Assembly (NCBI GenBank): GCA_002341345.1
Contig: DDNW01000212.1
Span: forward strand, 1-12,279
Origin: Erythrobacter sp. UBA2510
GTDB taxonomy: Bacteria; Pseudomonadota; Alphaproteobacteria; Sphingomonadales; Sphingomonadaceae
Direction: 5' to 3'
Length of the DNA: 12,279 nt
In this document: in pieces, positions 1-6,922 of the stretch
How the letters are laid out: the number at the start of each line of letters is the position of its first letter
Position numbering within the stretch: the stretch's first letter is position 1
Position numbers and translations under genes: made by a program
The notes under the pieces: model-generated
The model's input: only the letters and a program-made list of their open reading frames with translations
The model's database searches: none
Told to the model about the DNA's origin: nothing

Positions 1-1800
1 ATAATCGCGGACTGCAAAGAATACGTCATCGACTACCTTACGAAGAGCTTCCCGGTACGATTGATGCAGGTCTTCGCCGACGAGGACGGCAATCTTCGCT
101 CCGAGGCGATGAGCGACGGAGAGGGCAATCCCGTTTTCTGCCCGCGCGCTGTGTCCGCGCGCGATGCGCTGATCGAGCAGCTCTGCGCGCTGCCGCCCAT
201 CGCCACAGCGCTCGACGCGATCATCGAGCATTTCGGAACCGAAGCCGTCGCCGAGGTGACGGGCCGGACCCGCAGGCTGTTGATGGGACGCGATGGTCAG
301 CAGCGCCTCGAACGTCGCAGCCCGAGCGCAAATGTCGCCGAAGCGCAAAGCTTCATGGAAGGGACCAAGCGCATCCTGGTCTTCTCGGACGCAGGCGGCA
401 CGGGGCGTTCCTATCATGCCGACTTTGGCGCCAGGAACCAGCAGCGCCGGGTTCACTTCCTTCTTGAACCGGGATGGCGCGCCGACAACGCCATCCAGGG
501 GCTCGGTCGTACCAACCGCACCAATCAGGCCTCGGCCCCGCTCTTCCGGCCGGTAACCACCGACGTGAAGGGCGAGCGCCGGTTCATTTCGACCATTGCG
601 CGAAGGCTCGATGCCTTGGGCGCGCTTACGCGCGGCCAGCGCCAGACTGGCGGACAAAACCTTTTCGATCCGGCCGACAATCTCGAAAGCGACTATGCGC
701 GCGATGCGCTCAGCCGCTGGTTCCAGTTGCTCTATGACGTCAAGCTCGAAGCCACCACATTCGATAACTTCGTCGAGCGCACAGGCCTCCGGCTTGAAAA
801 CCCCGATGGCGGGCTGACCGACAACCTCCCGACCATCCAGCGCTGGCTCAACCGCATCCTCGCGCTGCCGATCGCGCTCCAGAATGCGATCTTCGAAGAG
901 TATCTCGGCCTCGTCGAGGCACGGATCGAAGCTGCGCGCGAGGCCGGAACCCTCGACCAGGGACTGGAAACCGTAAGGGTCGATCGCTTCACGGTGCTCG
1001 CCGATGAACTCCTGCGCACCGACCCCGTGACCGGAGCAGAAACTCGCCTCGTCTCGCTCGAAGTGACGAGGCACCTTCGGCCTTTGCGATTGCAGCGCCT
1101 GGTGCGGATGCACGAGATTGGCAGCCCGCACGCGATCCCGATGCGCAATGCGCGCTCGGGCAAGGTCGCCCTGTCGGTTCCTGTCCGGCGCCTCATCGCT
1201 GACGACGGCGCCGTGATCGAACGCCGGCGCCTGCTTCGACCGCTCAAGTCCGCGAACTGGACGCTTGAGGCACTCGGTGAAAGCCACTGGGAAGAAATTG
1301 GCGTCACTGCGTTCACGAGCGCCTGGCGGGCCGAGGAAGCAGAGGCGGCCATGTCACCGGTGACCGAGCGCGTCCATCTTGCTACCGGCCTGTTGCTCCC
1401 GGTCTGGAAGCGCCTGCCCGGCGATCATGTCCGCGTCACCCGGCTCGTTGCCGAAGATGGTCAAGCGATCATCGGCCGCGAAGTGCTCGATATCGATCTC
1501 GCCGCAATCGCCGAAACCTTTGGCCTCTCCGGCGTTGTCGGACCATCGGCAGATCAGATCGGCGACCTCGTCCTCGCCAGCGGCAAACCGCTGGGCCTTG
1601 TGAGCCACGATCCACTCACCTTGAAGCGCTCGCTGGTCGGCGGCGAACAGCGCCTTGAACTGACCGGATTCTCGCCGGATCGCCTCGACTGGTACAAGAA
1701 CAAGGGCTGCTTCACCGAGATCATCCGCTACCGCACGCGGCTATTTGCCCCGGTCTCGAGAGCAAGCGAGATCCTCCAAAGCATCGCAATCGAGCCTTGA
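1..1800 (+). CDS. Strawberry-notch family SF2 helicase-like protein, C-terminal part (5' end outside window)
   Basis: The reading frame is open from base 1 to the TGA at 1798-1800 (599 codons), so the start and the N-terminal ATPase half lie upstream. The visible part holds the second helicase lobe in the strawberry-notch style (Helicase_C_4): FSDAGGTGRSYHAD (motif V region, bases 382-423) and IQGLGRTNRTNQASAP (motif VI, 493-540), whose Q..GR..R arrangement should carry the arginine finger. A region after it (GERRFISTIARRLDALGALT, about 571-630) also matches what I know of the family. The remaining ~390 residues are a long C-terminal region that I cannot assign. Metazoan Sbno proteins act with transcription and chromatin factors; the role of the bacterial homologues, common on alphaproteobacterial plasmids and islands, is not established. 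The TTG/ATG at 61-66 is internal, not the real start. Family call firm, function unknown. Confidence 0.85.
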   Translation: MIADCKEYVIDYLTKSFPVRLMQVFADEDGNLRSEAMSDGEGNPVFCPRAVSARDALIEQLCALPPIATALDAIIEHFGTEAVAEVTGRTRRLLMGRDGQQRLERRSPSANVAEAQSFMEGTKRILVFSDAGGTGRSYHADFGARNQQRRVHFLLEPGWRADNAIQGLGRTNRTNQASAPLFRPVTTDVKGERRFISTIARRLDALGALTRGQRQTGGQNLFDPADNLESDYARDALSRWFQLLYDVKLEATTFDNFVERTGLRLENPDGGLTDNLPTIQRWLNRILALPIALQNAIFEEYLGLVEARIEAAREAGTLDQGLETVRVDRFTVLADELLRTDPVTGAETRLVSLEVTRHLRPLRLQRLVRMHEIGSPHAIPMRNARSGKVALSVPVRRLIADDGAVIERRRLLRPLKSANWTLEALGESHWEEIGVTAFTSAWRAEEAEAAMSPVTERVHLATGLLLPVWKRLPGDHVRVTRLVAEDGQAIIGREVLDIDLAAIAETFGLSGVVGPSADQIGDLVLASGKPLGLVSHDPLTLKRSLVGGEQRLELTGFSPDRLDWYKNKGCFTEIIRYRTRLFAPVSRASEILQSIAIEP

Positions 1801-1820
1801 ACTTCTCATTTGCCCTAAAC

Positions 1821-1838
1821 TGGTCTATATAGAGACCA
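1821..1838. promoter_or_regulatory. Operator-like inverted repeat in front of the toxin-antitoxin operon
   Basis: Arms TGGTCT (1821-1826) and AGACCA (1833-1838) are exact reverse complements around ATATAG, and CTATATAG (1825-1832) is itself a palindrome. The element contains a TATATA -10-like hexamer (1826-1831) and ends 21 bases before the antitoxin ATG. This is where Phd/YefM antitoxins normally bind to autorepress their operon. I see no well-spaced -35 hexamer, so the exact promoter is not assigned. Binding is inferred from position and symmetry only. Confidence 0.55.
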
Positions 1839-1859
1839 AATTCAGTCCTAAGGTGTTCT

Positions 1860-2129
1860 ATGAAGCTGGACCAGCGCATCAAACCGATCAGCTATCTGAA
1901 GGCCCACAGCGCCGAAATTATCCGGGAGATTGGAGATGGCGCCGGGCCAATGGTCATCACGCAGAATGGCGAAGCCAAGGCAGTTCTGCAGGATGTCGCC
2001 AGCTACGAGCGCGCACAGGAAACGCTCGCTCTGCTAAAACTTCTGGCGCTCGGACAGGCCGATGTTGCCGCCGGTCGGACCCGCCTGGTGGCAGGCCTTG
2101 CGGATCGCGTACGGGGTAAGTCAAACTGA
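1860..2129 (+). CDS. Type II toxin-antitoxin system antitoxin, Phd/YefM family
   Basis: This 89-residue protein has the Phd/YefM signature over residues ~7-50: KPISYLKAHSAEIIREI, then GPMVITQNGEAKAVLQDVASYE. That pattern (N-terminal DNA-binding dimer domain ending in the V.Q....Y.. segment) is typical of the family. The C-terminal third, rich in Ala, Leu and Arg, would be the flexible toxin-binding segment. The ATG at 1860 is preceded by TAAGGTG at a suitable distance, and the protein has the usual family length. Its TGA (2127-2129) abuts the toxin ATG with no gap, as expected for a translationally coupled antitoxin-toxin pair. It should neutralise the downstream toxin and repress the operon through the inverted repeat at 1821-1838. 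Confidence 0.9.
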   Translation: MKLDQRIKPISYLKAHSAEIIREIGDGAGPMVITQNGEAKAVLQDVASYERAQETLALLKLLALGQADVAAGRTRLVAGLADRVRGKSN

Positions 2130-2489
2130 ATGATGACGGCCGCCGTAGCGATCGAGATCACCTCCGGTGCGGAGCGCGATCTCACGAGTATCTGGCAGCG
2201 CCGCCTGACGCAGCGCGGGCCGGATGGCGACGATGGTGCGGACGCACTGCTGGATGACATTGTCGCGTCTATCGAATCCCTTGTGAACAATCCTGAGAAA
2301 GGACCGGTTCCACCGGAACTTGAGGCTCTCGGGATCACCGACTTTCGGCAATTGTCGCGCTTTCCGTTCCGCATCATCTACGGGTATCAGCCCGAGCCAG
2401 CACCCGGTCAGGTGACCGTGTTCGTAATCGCTGATGCGCGTCGGGATTTTCGGACGCTTCTCGAAGAGCGCTTGCTTAGCAGCGGATAG
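2130..2489 (+). CDS. Type II toxin-antitoxin system toxin, RelE/ParE superfamily
   Basis: This 119-residue protein has the layout of RelE/ParE toxins: an N-terminal beta strand (VAIEITSGAERDL), two helices (residues ~15-53), the segment GITDFRQLSRFPFRIIYGY (69-87), and a C-terminal strand plus VIADARRDFRTLLEERL (99-115). The 'R.L...P.RIIY' and 'DARRD' motifs are typical of the superfamily. It follows the antitoxin directly, with GGGG at 2113-2116 as a possible ribosome site. ATG codons stand at both 2130 and 2133, so the start is ambiguous by one residue. Whether it cleaves mRNA on the ribosome (RelE type) or targets gyrase (ParE type) cannot be decided from sequence alone. Intact, so the pair is probably functional and may stabilise the replicon. 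Confidence 0.88.
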   Translation: MMTAAVAIEITSGAERDLTSIWQRRLTQRGPDGDDGADALLDDIVASIESLVNNPEKGPVPPELEALGITDFRQLSRFPFRIIYGYQPEPAPGQVTVFVIADARRDFRTLLEERLLSSG

Positions 2490-2528
2490 GCATAGGCTCC
2501 GCTGAAGAGGTCAGGGTCCGGATGAATC

Positions 2529-2558
2529 TGAGCGCTGCCTTCGATTGCGCTCAAGTTT
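2529..2558 (+). terminator. Weak terminator-like hairpin after the toxin-antitoxin pair
   Basis: TGAGCGC (2529-2535) and GCGCTCA (2547-2553) form an exact 7-bp stem with an 11-base loop, followed by AGTTT. The run of only three T's is poor for rho-independent termination, so this may just slow polymerase or be chance. Position 40 bases after the toxin stop is suitable. Confidence 0.3.
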
Positions 2559-2705
2559 CCCCTTCTCTCCTCCCCTCCGTGTGACTGAATGAATCGATAA
2601 GCTCCCGTATCGCGTACGCCGGAGCCTAATCACGTCCTTCCTCCAGTCCGAGCGGCTGATCTGCCTGTGCCCGCTGATGACGGGCCTGCGAATGGGTTCG
2701 CGCAT

Positions 2706-2723
2706 TGAGAACAACTGCTCTCA
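2706..2723. repeat. 18-base imperfect palindrome upstream of parB-like gene
   Basis: TGAGA..CA..TG..TCTCA: seven of nine base pairs match around a central AC. It lies 144 bases before the parB-like ATG. It could be an operator or a ParB binding site, but a single copy in a 378-base gap can also occur by chance, and I see no second copy nearby. Confidence 0.3.
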
Positions 2724-2803
2724 TGGACGGAACTCAGCCGATCCCTGCTCGCCCCATCTCGGTCGTATAGATGGTCGCCACAGCCATTGAAGAGAGTGGA
2801 GGG

Positions 2804-2816
2804 AGCCCTTTGGGCT
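2804..2816 (+). promoter_or_regulatory. Small hairpin in the leader of the parB-like gene
   Basis: AGCCC (2804-2808) and GGGCT (2812-2816) form a 5-bp stem with a TTT loop, directly after a purine-rich run (GAAGAGAGTGGAGGGAG, 2789-2805) and 51 bases before the ATG at 2868. There is no T tract after it, so it is not a standard terminator. It may be a leader structure of the transcript; function is unproven. Confidence 0.3.
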
Positions 2817-2867
2817 TGTGGGCCTCGTGATCCTCACCTGCGCCTTCATTCCATCAGGAGAAAACCC

Positions 2868-4859
2868 ATGATCCAGTCGATCCCCTTGAAGAAGCTCGTT
2901 CCGAGCCCCCGCAACGTTCGCAAGTCGAGCGACGTGCTCGCCGACCTCCAGCTGCGGGCAGACATTGCTGCGCGCGGTCTGCTGCAGAACCTCGTCGTGC
3001 GCAAAGGAAAGCGCGGCAAGTTCGAGGTCGAGGCCGGCGGTCGTCGGCTCGCCGCGCTGCAGGCACTGGCCGAAGAGGGCACCTTGCCCGACAACCACGA
3101 GGTCACCTGCCTCGTCATCGAAGGCGAGGAAAGCGAAGTGCGCGAGGCCAGCCTTGCCGAGAACTTCCAGCGTCTCGCGATGAATCCGGCCGACGAGGCC
3201 CAGGCCTTCGCTTCCATCATCGAGGCTGGGGCCACCACCGAAGACGTGTCGCGCCGCTTTGGCCTCACTGTCCGTTTCGTCGAAGGACGTCTGCGCCTGG
3301 CCGCTCTCGCGCCTTGCGTCTTCGAAGCGCTCGCCGAAGGAACGATCACGCTCGACATGGCCAAGGCCTATGGCGCGATCTCTGATGTCGAGCGCCAAGC
3401 ACATGTCTATGCCGAGCTGCAGGACGCCTGGTACCAGATCACGCCCGACACGATCCGCCGCATGGTGCTCGATGCCACCGTGCGCGGCTCCGATCCGCGT
3501 GCCGTGCTCGTCGGACGTGATGCCTACCTCGCCGCAGGTGGCCGGATCGAACGCGAACTGTTCGACGATGATGCCAGCGAAAGCTGGATCGATATCGCGC
3601 TGCTCGAAGACCTCGCACACAAGGCCATGGAAGAAGCCGCAGAAAAGGCCGCGCTCGAATATGGCCTTGCCTGGGTGCGCCCGACGCTTGGCAACTACGT
3701 CAGCCATGACCTCGTCGAAGGTCTCGGCCGTCTGCCATGCGAGCCTGCGCCGATGACCGAACAGGAAGCGAAGGAACTTGGCGAGCTCGAGGCCGACTAC
3801 GACCGCGTCGCCGCTGTGCTCGAAGACGAAGACAGCGACGAGGACGAGGTCGCCAAGGCCGAACAGGAACTCGTGGTGATCGACCGCGCCATGCGCGCGC
3901 TCAATGACCGGCCGCCGGTACTCGCCGACGAACTGAAACCGGAGGCCGGCGCCTTCCTCGTCCTCTCGCGCAATGGCGAGCCGACCTTGGTCCCACAGTT
4001 CTACACCGAGACCGAGGTCATCGCTGACGAAGGTGTGGTCGAGGCCATTGAAGAGAACGGTCCGGCGAAGCCCAAGGGAAGCTCGTTGTCGCAGCGCCTG
4101 CTCGACGAGCTCGCGATGCAACGCCGCGACATCCTGGCCATCCATCTGGCCAACGATCCGGCACTGGCGCTCGACTTCATGGTCTTCACGCTCGCCGATG
4201 CAGATGGACACGACTGGCGCGCCAAGAAGGCATCGACGCTGTCTGGCCCCGTCGCGTCCGGCCCGGTCACTGGGTTCGAGGCCAAGGACGCGCCGGCGAG
4301 CGCTGCTCTCGCCGAGTTCGCAGGATCGCTCGATGAAAGCTGGCGTTCTGGCGAAAGCGACGTGGAGCGATTTGCGAGGTTCCGGGCGCTTTCCGACGAA
4401 GTGCGTTCGGCCTGGCTCGGCCATGTCGTCTCGCGCACACTGGTTGCCAGCCTGGCCTGCGAAGGCGAACGCTCGGTGCCGCTGCACGAAGCACTCGGCT
4501 CCCTCCTCGAAATCGAGACCGCGCATTGGTGGCGTCCTACGGCGGCGAACTACTTCGACCGCGTGGCCAAGGCTCGCACGCTCGAAGCGCTCGACGCTGC
4601 TGGTGGTCCCGAACTGGTCAGTCGCTATGCCGCATCGAAGAAGGCCGAACTGGCGAGCGCTGCCGAACGCATCTTCTCGGGCAACTTCATCGGCGAGGCC
4701 GAGGTCAAGGAACGGGCGCAGGCCTGGGTTCCTTCGATCATGCGGTTCACTAATGCCGATGTTCCAGCCGATCTCGAAGAAGCTGCGTGGATTGATGACG
4801 AAGCTGACGAAACGGTCAGCGACGATGCGACTGGTGAGATTGCCGAGCAGGCTGCCTGA
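2868..4859 (+). CDS. Large ParB/RepB/Spo0J-family protein (plasmid or island partition-like)
   Basis: With the ATG at 2868 (AGGAGAAAACCC just upstream) the protein has 663 residues, about twice a chromosomal ParB. An in-frame extension back to TTG 2787 exists but lacks a ribosome site and runs through the leader. The N-terminal ParB domain is clear: PSPRNVRK (12-19), GLLQNLVVRKGK (37-48), EAGGRRLAALQAL (55-67, equivalent to the GERR CTP-binding box, with Glu replaced by Gly) and AENFQRLAMNPADEAQAF (97-114). A helix-turn-helix follows (TTEDVSRRFGLTVRFVEGRL, 123-142). Residues ~295-345 are very acidic and likely coiled coil. The last ~300 residues match no domain I recognise; the C-terminus is acidic. 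Canonical ParB loads at parS and works with ParA, but no parA lies nearby, so a role in transcription or maintenance of the element is also possible. Confidence 0.85.
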   Translation: MIQSIPLKKLVPSPRNVRKSSDVLADLQLRADIAARGLLQNLVVRKGKRGKFEVEAGGRRLAALQALAEEGTLPDNHEVTCLVIEGEESEVREASLAENFQRLAMNPADEAQAFASIIEAGATTEDVSRRFGLTVRFVEGRLRLAALAPCVFEALAEGTITLDMAKAYGAISDVERQAHVYAELQDAWYQITPDTIRRMVLDATVRGSDPRAVLVGRDAYLAAGGRIERELFDDDASESWIDIALLEDLAHKAMEEAAEKAALEYGLAWVRPTLGNYVSHDLVEGLGRLPCEPAPMTEQEAKELGELEADYDRVAAVLEDEDSDEDEVAKAEQELVVIDRAMRALNDRPPVLADELKPEAGAFLVLSRNGEPTLVPQFYTETEVIADEGVVEAIEENGPAKPKGSSLSQRLLDELAMQRRDILAIHLANDPALALDFMVFTLADADGHDWRAKKASTLSGPVASGPVTGFEAKDAPASAALAEFAGSLDESWRSGESDVERFARFRALSDEVRSAWLGHVVSRTLVASLACEGERSVPLHEALGSLLEIETAHWWRPTAANYFDRVAKARTLEALDAAGGPELVSRYAASKKAELASAAERIFSGNFIGEAEVKERAQAWVPSIMRFTNADVPADLEEAAWIDDEADETVSDDATGEIAEQAA

Positions 4860-4889
4860 CCCCTCCTGACAGGTCCAGGTCACTCGGCG

Positions 4890-4925
4890 GGCGGTCCGTC
4901 CCAATCGGGACGGGCCGCCTTTCTT
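4890..4925 (+). terminator. Strong rho-independent terminator of the parB-like gene
   Basis: GGCGGTCCGTCCC (4890-4902) pairs with GGGACGGGCCGCC (4907-4919) over 13 bp with one G-T wobble and a four-base AATC loop, followed by TTTCTT. It lies 30 bases after the parB stop. On the opposite strand there is no T tract after the stem, so it serves mainly + strand transcription, although the stem also ends just past the stop of the convergent MFS gene (4929). Confidence 0.9.
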
Positions 4926-4928
4926 GCT

Positions 4929-6264
4929 TCACACCTTGCCCGGCCACCCAGTGTGCAGATCGTCGATGACAAAATGATGCTGGTGGCTGCCTCCTCCGTG
5001 CTCTTCCAAATGCGGATGATCGGATGGCAGGTCGGGATGCGAATGCAATAGCAGCGAGGGGTCGTTGCGGGGCCAAAGCCATAGGGCAAGTCCAACGCCC
5101 GTGGTGGCCAGGCCAGCGAGGACCAGAAAGGCTGGCATCATGCCAAGCTGAGCGCCGATTTGTCCGGCCATCGGATATGCGACGAGCCAGCAAACATGGC
5201 TGAGCGCGAATTGGGCAGCGAACAATGCCGGGCGGTCCTCATCCGCCGACGAGCGTTTGAGTAACCTTCCGCTCGGCGTGACGCAAAGCGAATACCCGAT
5301 ACCCATCGTCAGCCAGCCGACGAGCAGAACCGGCCAGAAGGTTTGGGTCCTCAGGTGACCCAACACCAGCCCTATCGTTGCCAGCGTGACCCAGCAAGAG
5401 GCCGCCGCCGCCGATCATGATCGTGCGATCGTCAATTCGCGCCAGAATGCGCGGGAGGGCGAGTGCAGCCAGCATCGAGCCTGCACCGTAGGCCGCCAGA
5501 GCCAGCGCAACGTCGCCTTCCGTCCGTCCCATGTCCTTCACGATAACTACCGTATTGACGATGACCATGGCGCTGCCTGCTGCCGCCGCCAGGGTTACCG
5601 CCAGCAAACCGACAAGCCTGGGTGTCTTGAGATAAACCCGCATGCCCCGCGTGGTCTTGCGCCATACGCTCTCGACACGCTTTGCGACCGATTTTCTGTA
5701 CGGCAGAGCCGCACTCATGACGAGCAACGCAGAGACCACAAAACCGATAGCCGTTCCCGCGAATAGCCAATGGAAATTTATGATAACAAGTAGCGCGGCA
5801 GCCAGGACCGGGCTGATGAGGCTTTCGAGATCATAGGCCAGTCGGGACAGGGAAAGAGCCTTCGTGTACTCCTCTTCGTCCGGCAGGATGTCGGGTATGG
5901 TGGCCTGAAAGGTAGGCGTGAACACGGCCGATGCCGACTGCAGCAGGAAGATGAGTAGATAGATTTGCCAGACCGCATCGACGAAGGGGAGCAGAAGCGC
6001 CACACCGGCACGGACAATGTCCATTCCTACAAGCAGACGTTTGCGTGGTAATTTGTCGGCATAAGCGCCCGCGAGGGGGGCGATGCCGACATAAGCGACC
6101 ATCTTGATGGCTAAGGCCGTTCCCAAGACCGCGCCGGCGTCCGCACCGGCGAGATCATAGGCCAGCAAGCCCAGAGCGACCGTCGCCAGCCCCGTTCCGA
6201 CAAGCGCGATGACCTGCGCAAAAAACAGGTGACGATATGTGCGATTGGTCAGAACGGAGAGCAT
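4929..6264 (-). pseudogene. NreB-like MFS metal exporter with His-rich tail, split by a frameshift
   Basis: From the ATG at 6264 (AAGGA upstream) the frame encodes about 291 residues of an MFS protein: membrane spans near residues 13-36 and 45-66, motif A GAYADKLPRKR (66-76), and further spans to about residue 275. Just after IGGGGLLL the frame turns into non-membrane sequence and stops at 5239. The correct continuation (LATIGLVLGHLRTQTFWPVL and later spans) is in the next frame and runs to the TGA at 4929-4931. Removing one base of the GGG (- strand) at 5390-5392 restores one 444-residue, ~12-span protein, a normal MFS length. The C-terminal tail has nine histidines in about 32 residues (HSHPDLPSDHPH...SHQHH), as in NreB nickel exporters. 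It is last in the metal operon, 30 nt after the anchor gene. The shift may be a real mutation or a sequencing error. Confidence 0.82.
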
Positions 6265-6294
6265 GGCGATGTCGTCCTTCAGCCAGAGCGCGAT

Positions 6295-6897
6295 CTAGAC
6301 CACGCGCTTGATATCGGAGTAGCTGCCGTCGGTCTTGAGGGTCACGGTGACGGTTGCGCCTGAACGATTGCGCCAGAACCACCCATGGCTGCCATCGAAG
6401 GCGGCGACGAGCGTGCCCGCTTCTCCCGTGGATTCGCGGCCCTTGTCATACCCGTGATAAGCGATGCCCGGCGCATCGGCATGCGTATCGAAGTTGACGT
6501 GGCCGTCCTGCACTGACCATTCGTATTGGAGGCTGGCCCCTTCGGCCATGACCGCCTTGACCTCCGCACCCTCACCAGGCGCGAGCGTTAATTCGGTCAC
6601 ATCGCTGCGCGTTGCCGCTTCGGCGCCGCTATCGCTGTTACCGGCGAGCGTACGAACCTCCCCGATGGCTGCGTTCTGCTCGTCGGCGGCTGCTTCCGCA
6701 GCAAGTTGCTGTTTGATCTCGCCCATCTCGGAATATCCCAGAAGACGGCCCGCTCCGGTCGGATCGATCGCATATTCCGCGGGTAGAACCACGGTGACCA
6801 GAAGGACGGTCGCGGTCACCAAGGCGAACGCGGTCGCCTTGACGAGCTGGCGGTTGGTGGGAAGGTCGCTGGAGGACGGGCGCTGTGAATTGAACAT
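6295..6897 (-). CDS. Single-span 'transmembrane anchor' protein of the metal operon, function unknown
   Basis: A 200-residue protein with a good ribosome site (AGGAG, eight bases before the ATG). It has a short N-terminal cytoplasmic part, one membrane span at residues ~19-39 (LVKATAFALVTATVLLVTVV), then PAEYAIDPTGAGRLLGYSEM, an Ala/Glu-rich helical linker (~55-95) and a C-terminal domain (~100-200) that looks beta-rich, with YEWSVQDGHVNFDTHAD, AYHGYDKG and GSHGWFWRNRSG. By positive-inside reasoning the C-terminal domain is periplasmic. Homologues recur beside HupE/UreJ genes in such operons and are usually named 'transmembrane anchor protein'; no biochemical role is known to me. The His, Asp and Trp residues could bind metal, which is only a guess. 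It sits 25 nt after hupE and 30 nt before the MFS gene. Confidence 0.75.
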   Translation of the reverse strand: MFNSQRPSSSDLPTNRQLVKATAFALVTATVLLVTVVLPAEYAIDPTGAGRLLGYSEMGEIKQQLAAEAAADEQNAAIGEVRTLAGNSDSGAEAATRSDVTELTLAPGEGAEVKAVMAEGASLQYEWSVQDGHVNFDTHADAPGIAYHGYDKGRESTGEAGTLVAAFDGSHGWFWRNRSGATVTVTLKTDGSYSDIKRVV

Positions 6898-6922
6898 GTC
6901 TATTGCTCCTGGAAGAATGTGA

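Larger units (their letters stand above)
2490..2867. other. 378-base non-coding region between the toxin gene and parB-like gene
   Basis: I see no credible gene here; the short open frames have no family features. The stretch holds a 7-bp stem (2529-2553), a 23-base pure pyrimidine run on the + strand (2556-2578), small inverted repeats GCCCG/CGGGC (2669-2685) and GCGAA/TTCGC (2688-2701), an 18-base imperfect palindrome (2706-2723), and a purine-rich tract followed by the AGCCC-TTT-GGGCT hairpin (2788-2816) in the parB leader. The parB promoter must lie here or be shared with an upstream gene. I could not identify convincing -35/-10 hexamers. Confidence 0.6.

Noticed and set aside
732..1352. 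206-codon - strand frame inside the Sbno-like gene
   Set aside because: Ser/Arg-rich product typical of a shadow frame in GC-rich coding DNA; the + frame is continuous here.
2511..2714. 67-codon - strand frame in the non-coding interval
   Set aside because: Arg/Ser-rich product, no motif, no good ribosome site, and it covers several inverted repeats; chance frame more likely.
2787..2867. In-frame 27-codon N-terminal extension of the parB-like gene from TTG 2787
   Set aside because: It would translate the leader hairpin and even the AGGAG ribosome site at 2856-2860; the ATG at 2868 gives a normal ParB N-terminus.
2721..4904. 727-codon open frame on the - strand, opposite the parB-like gene
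   Set aside because: It mirrors the ParB gene almost end to end; the + strand carries clear ParB motifs and a ribosome site. Long antisense frames are common in GC-rich genes where stop codons are rare. Its product has no recognisable motifs.
4890..4925. Terminator at 4890-4925 acting for both convergent units
   Set aside because: The stem is symmetric, but on the - strand it is followed by GCCGAGTG with no T run, so I assign it to the + strand only.
5239..5385. C-terminal 51 residues of the first MFS frame as a natural protein end
   Set aside because: This part is hydrophilic and unlike MFS, whereas the overlapping frame encodes good membrane spans; it is out-of-frame read-through after the shift.
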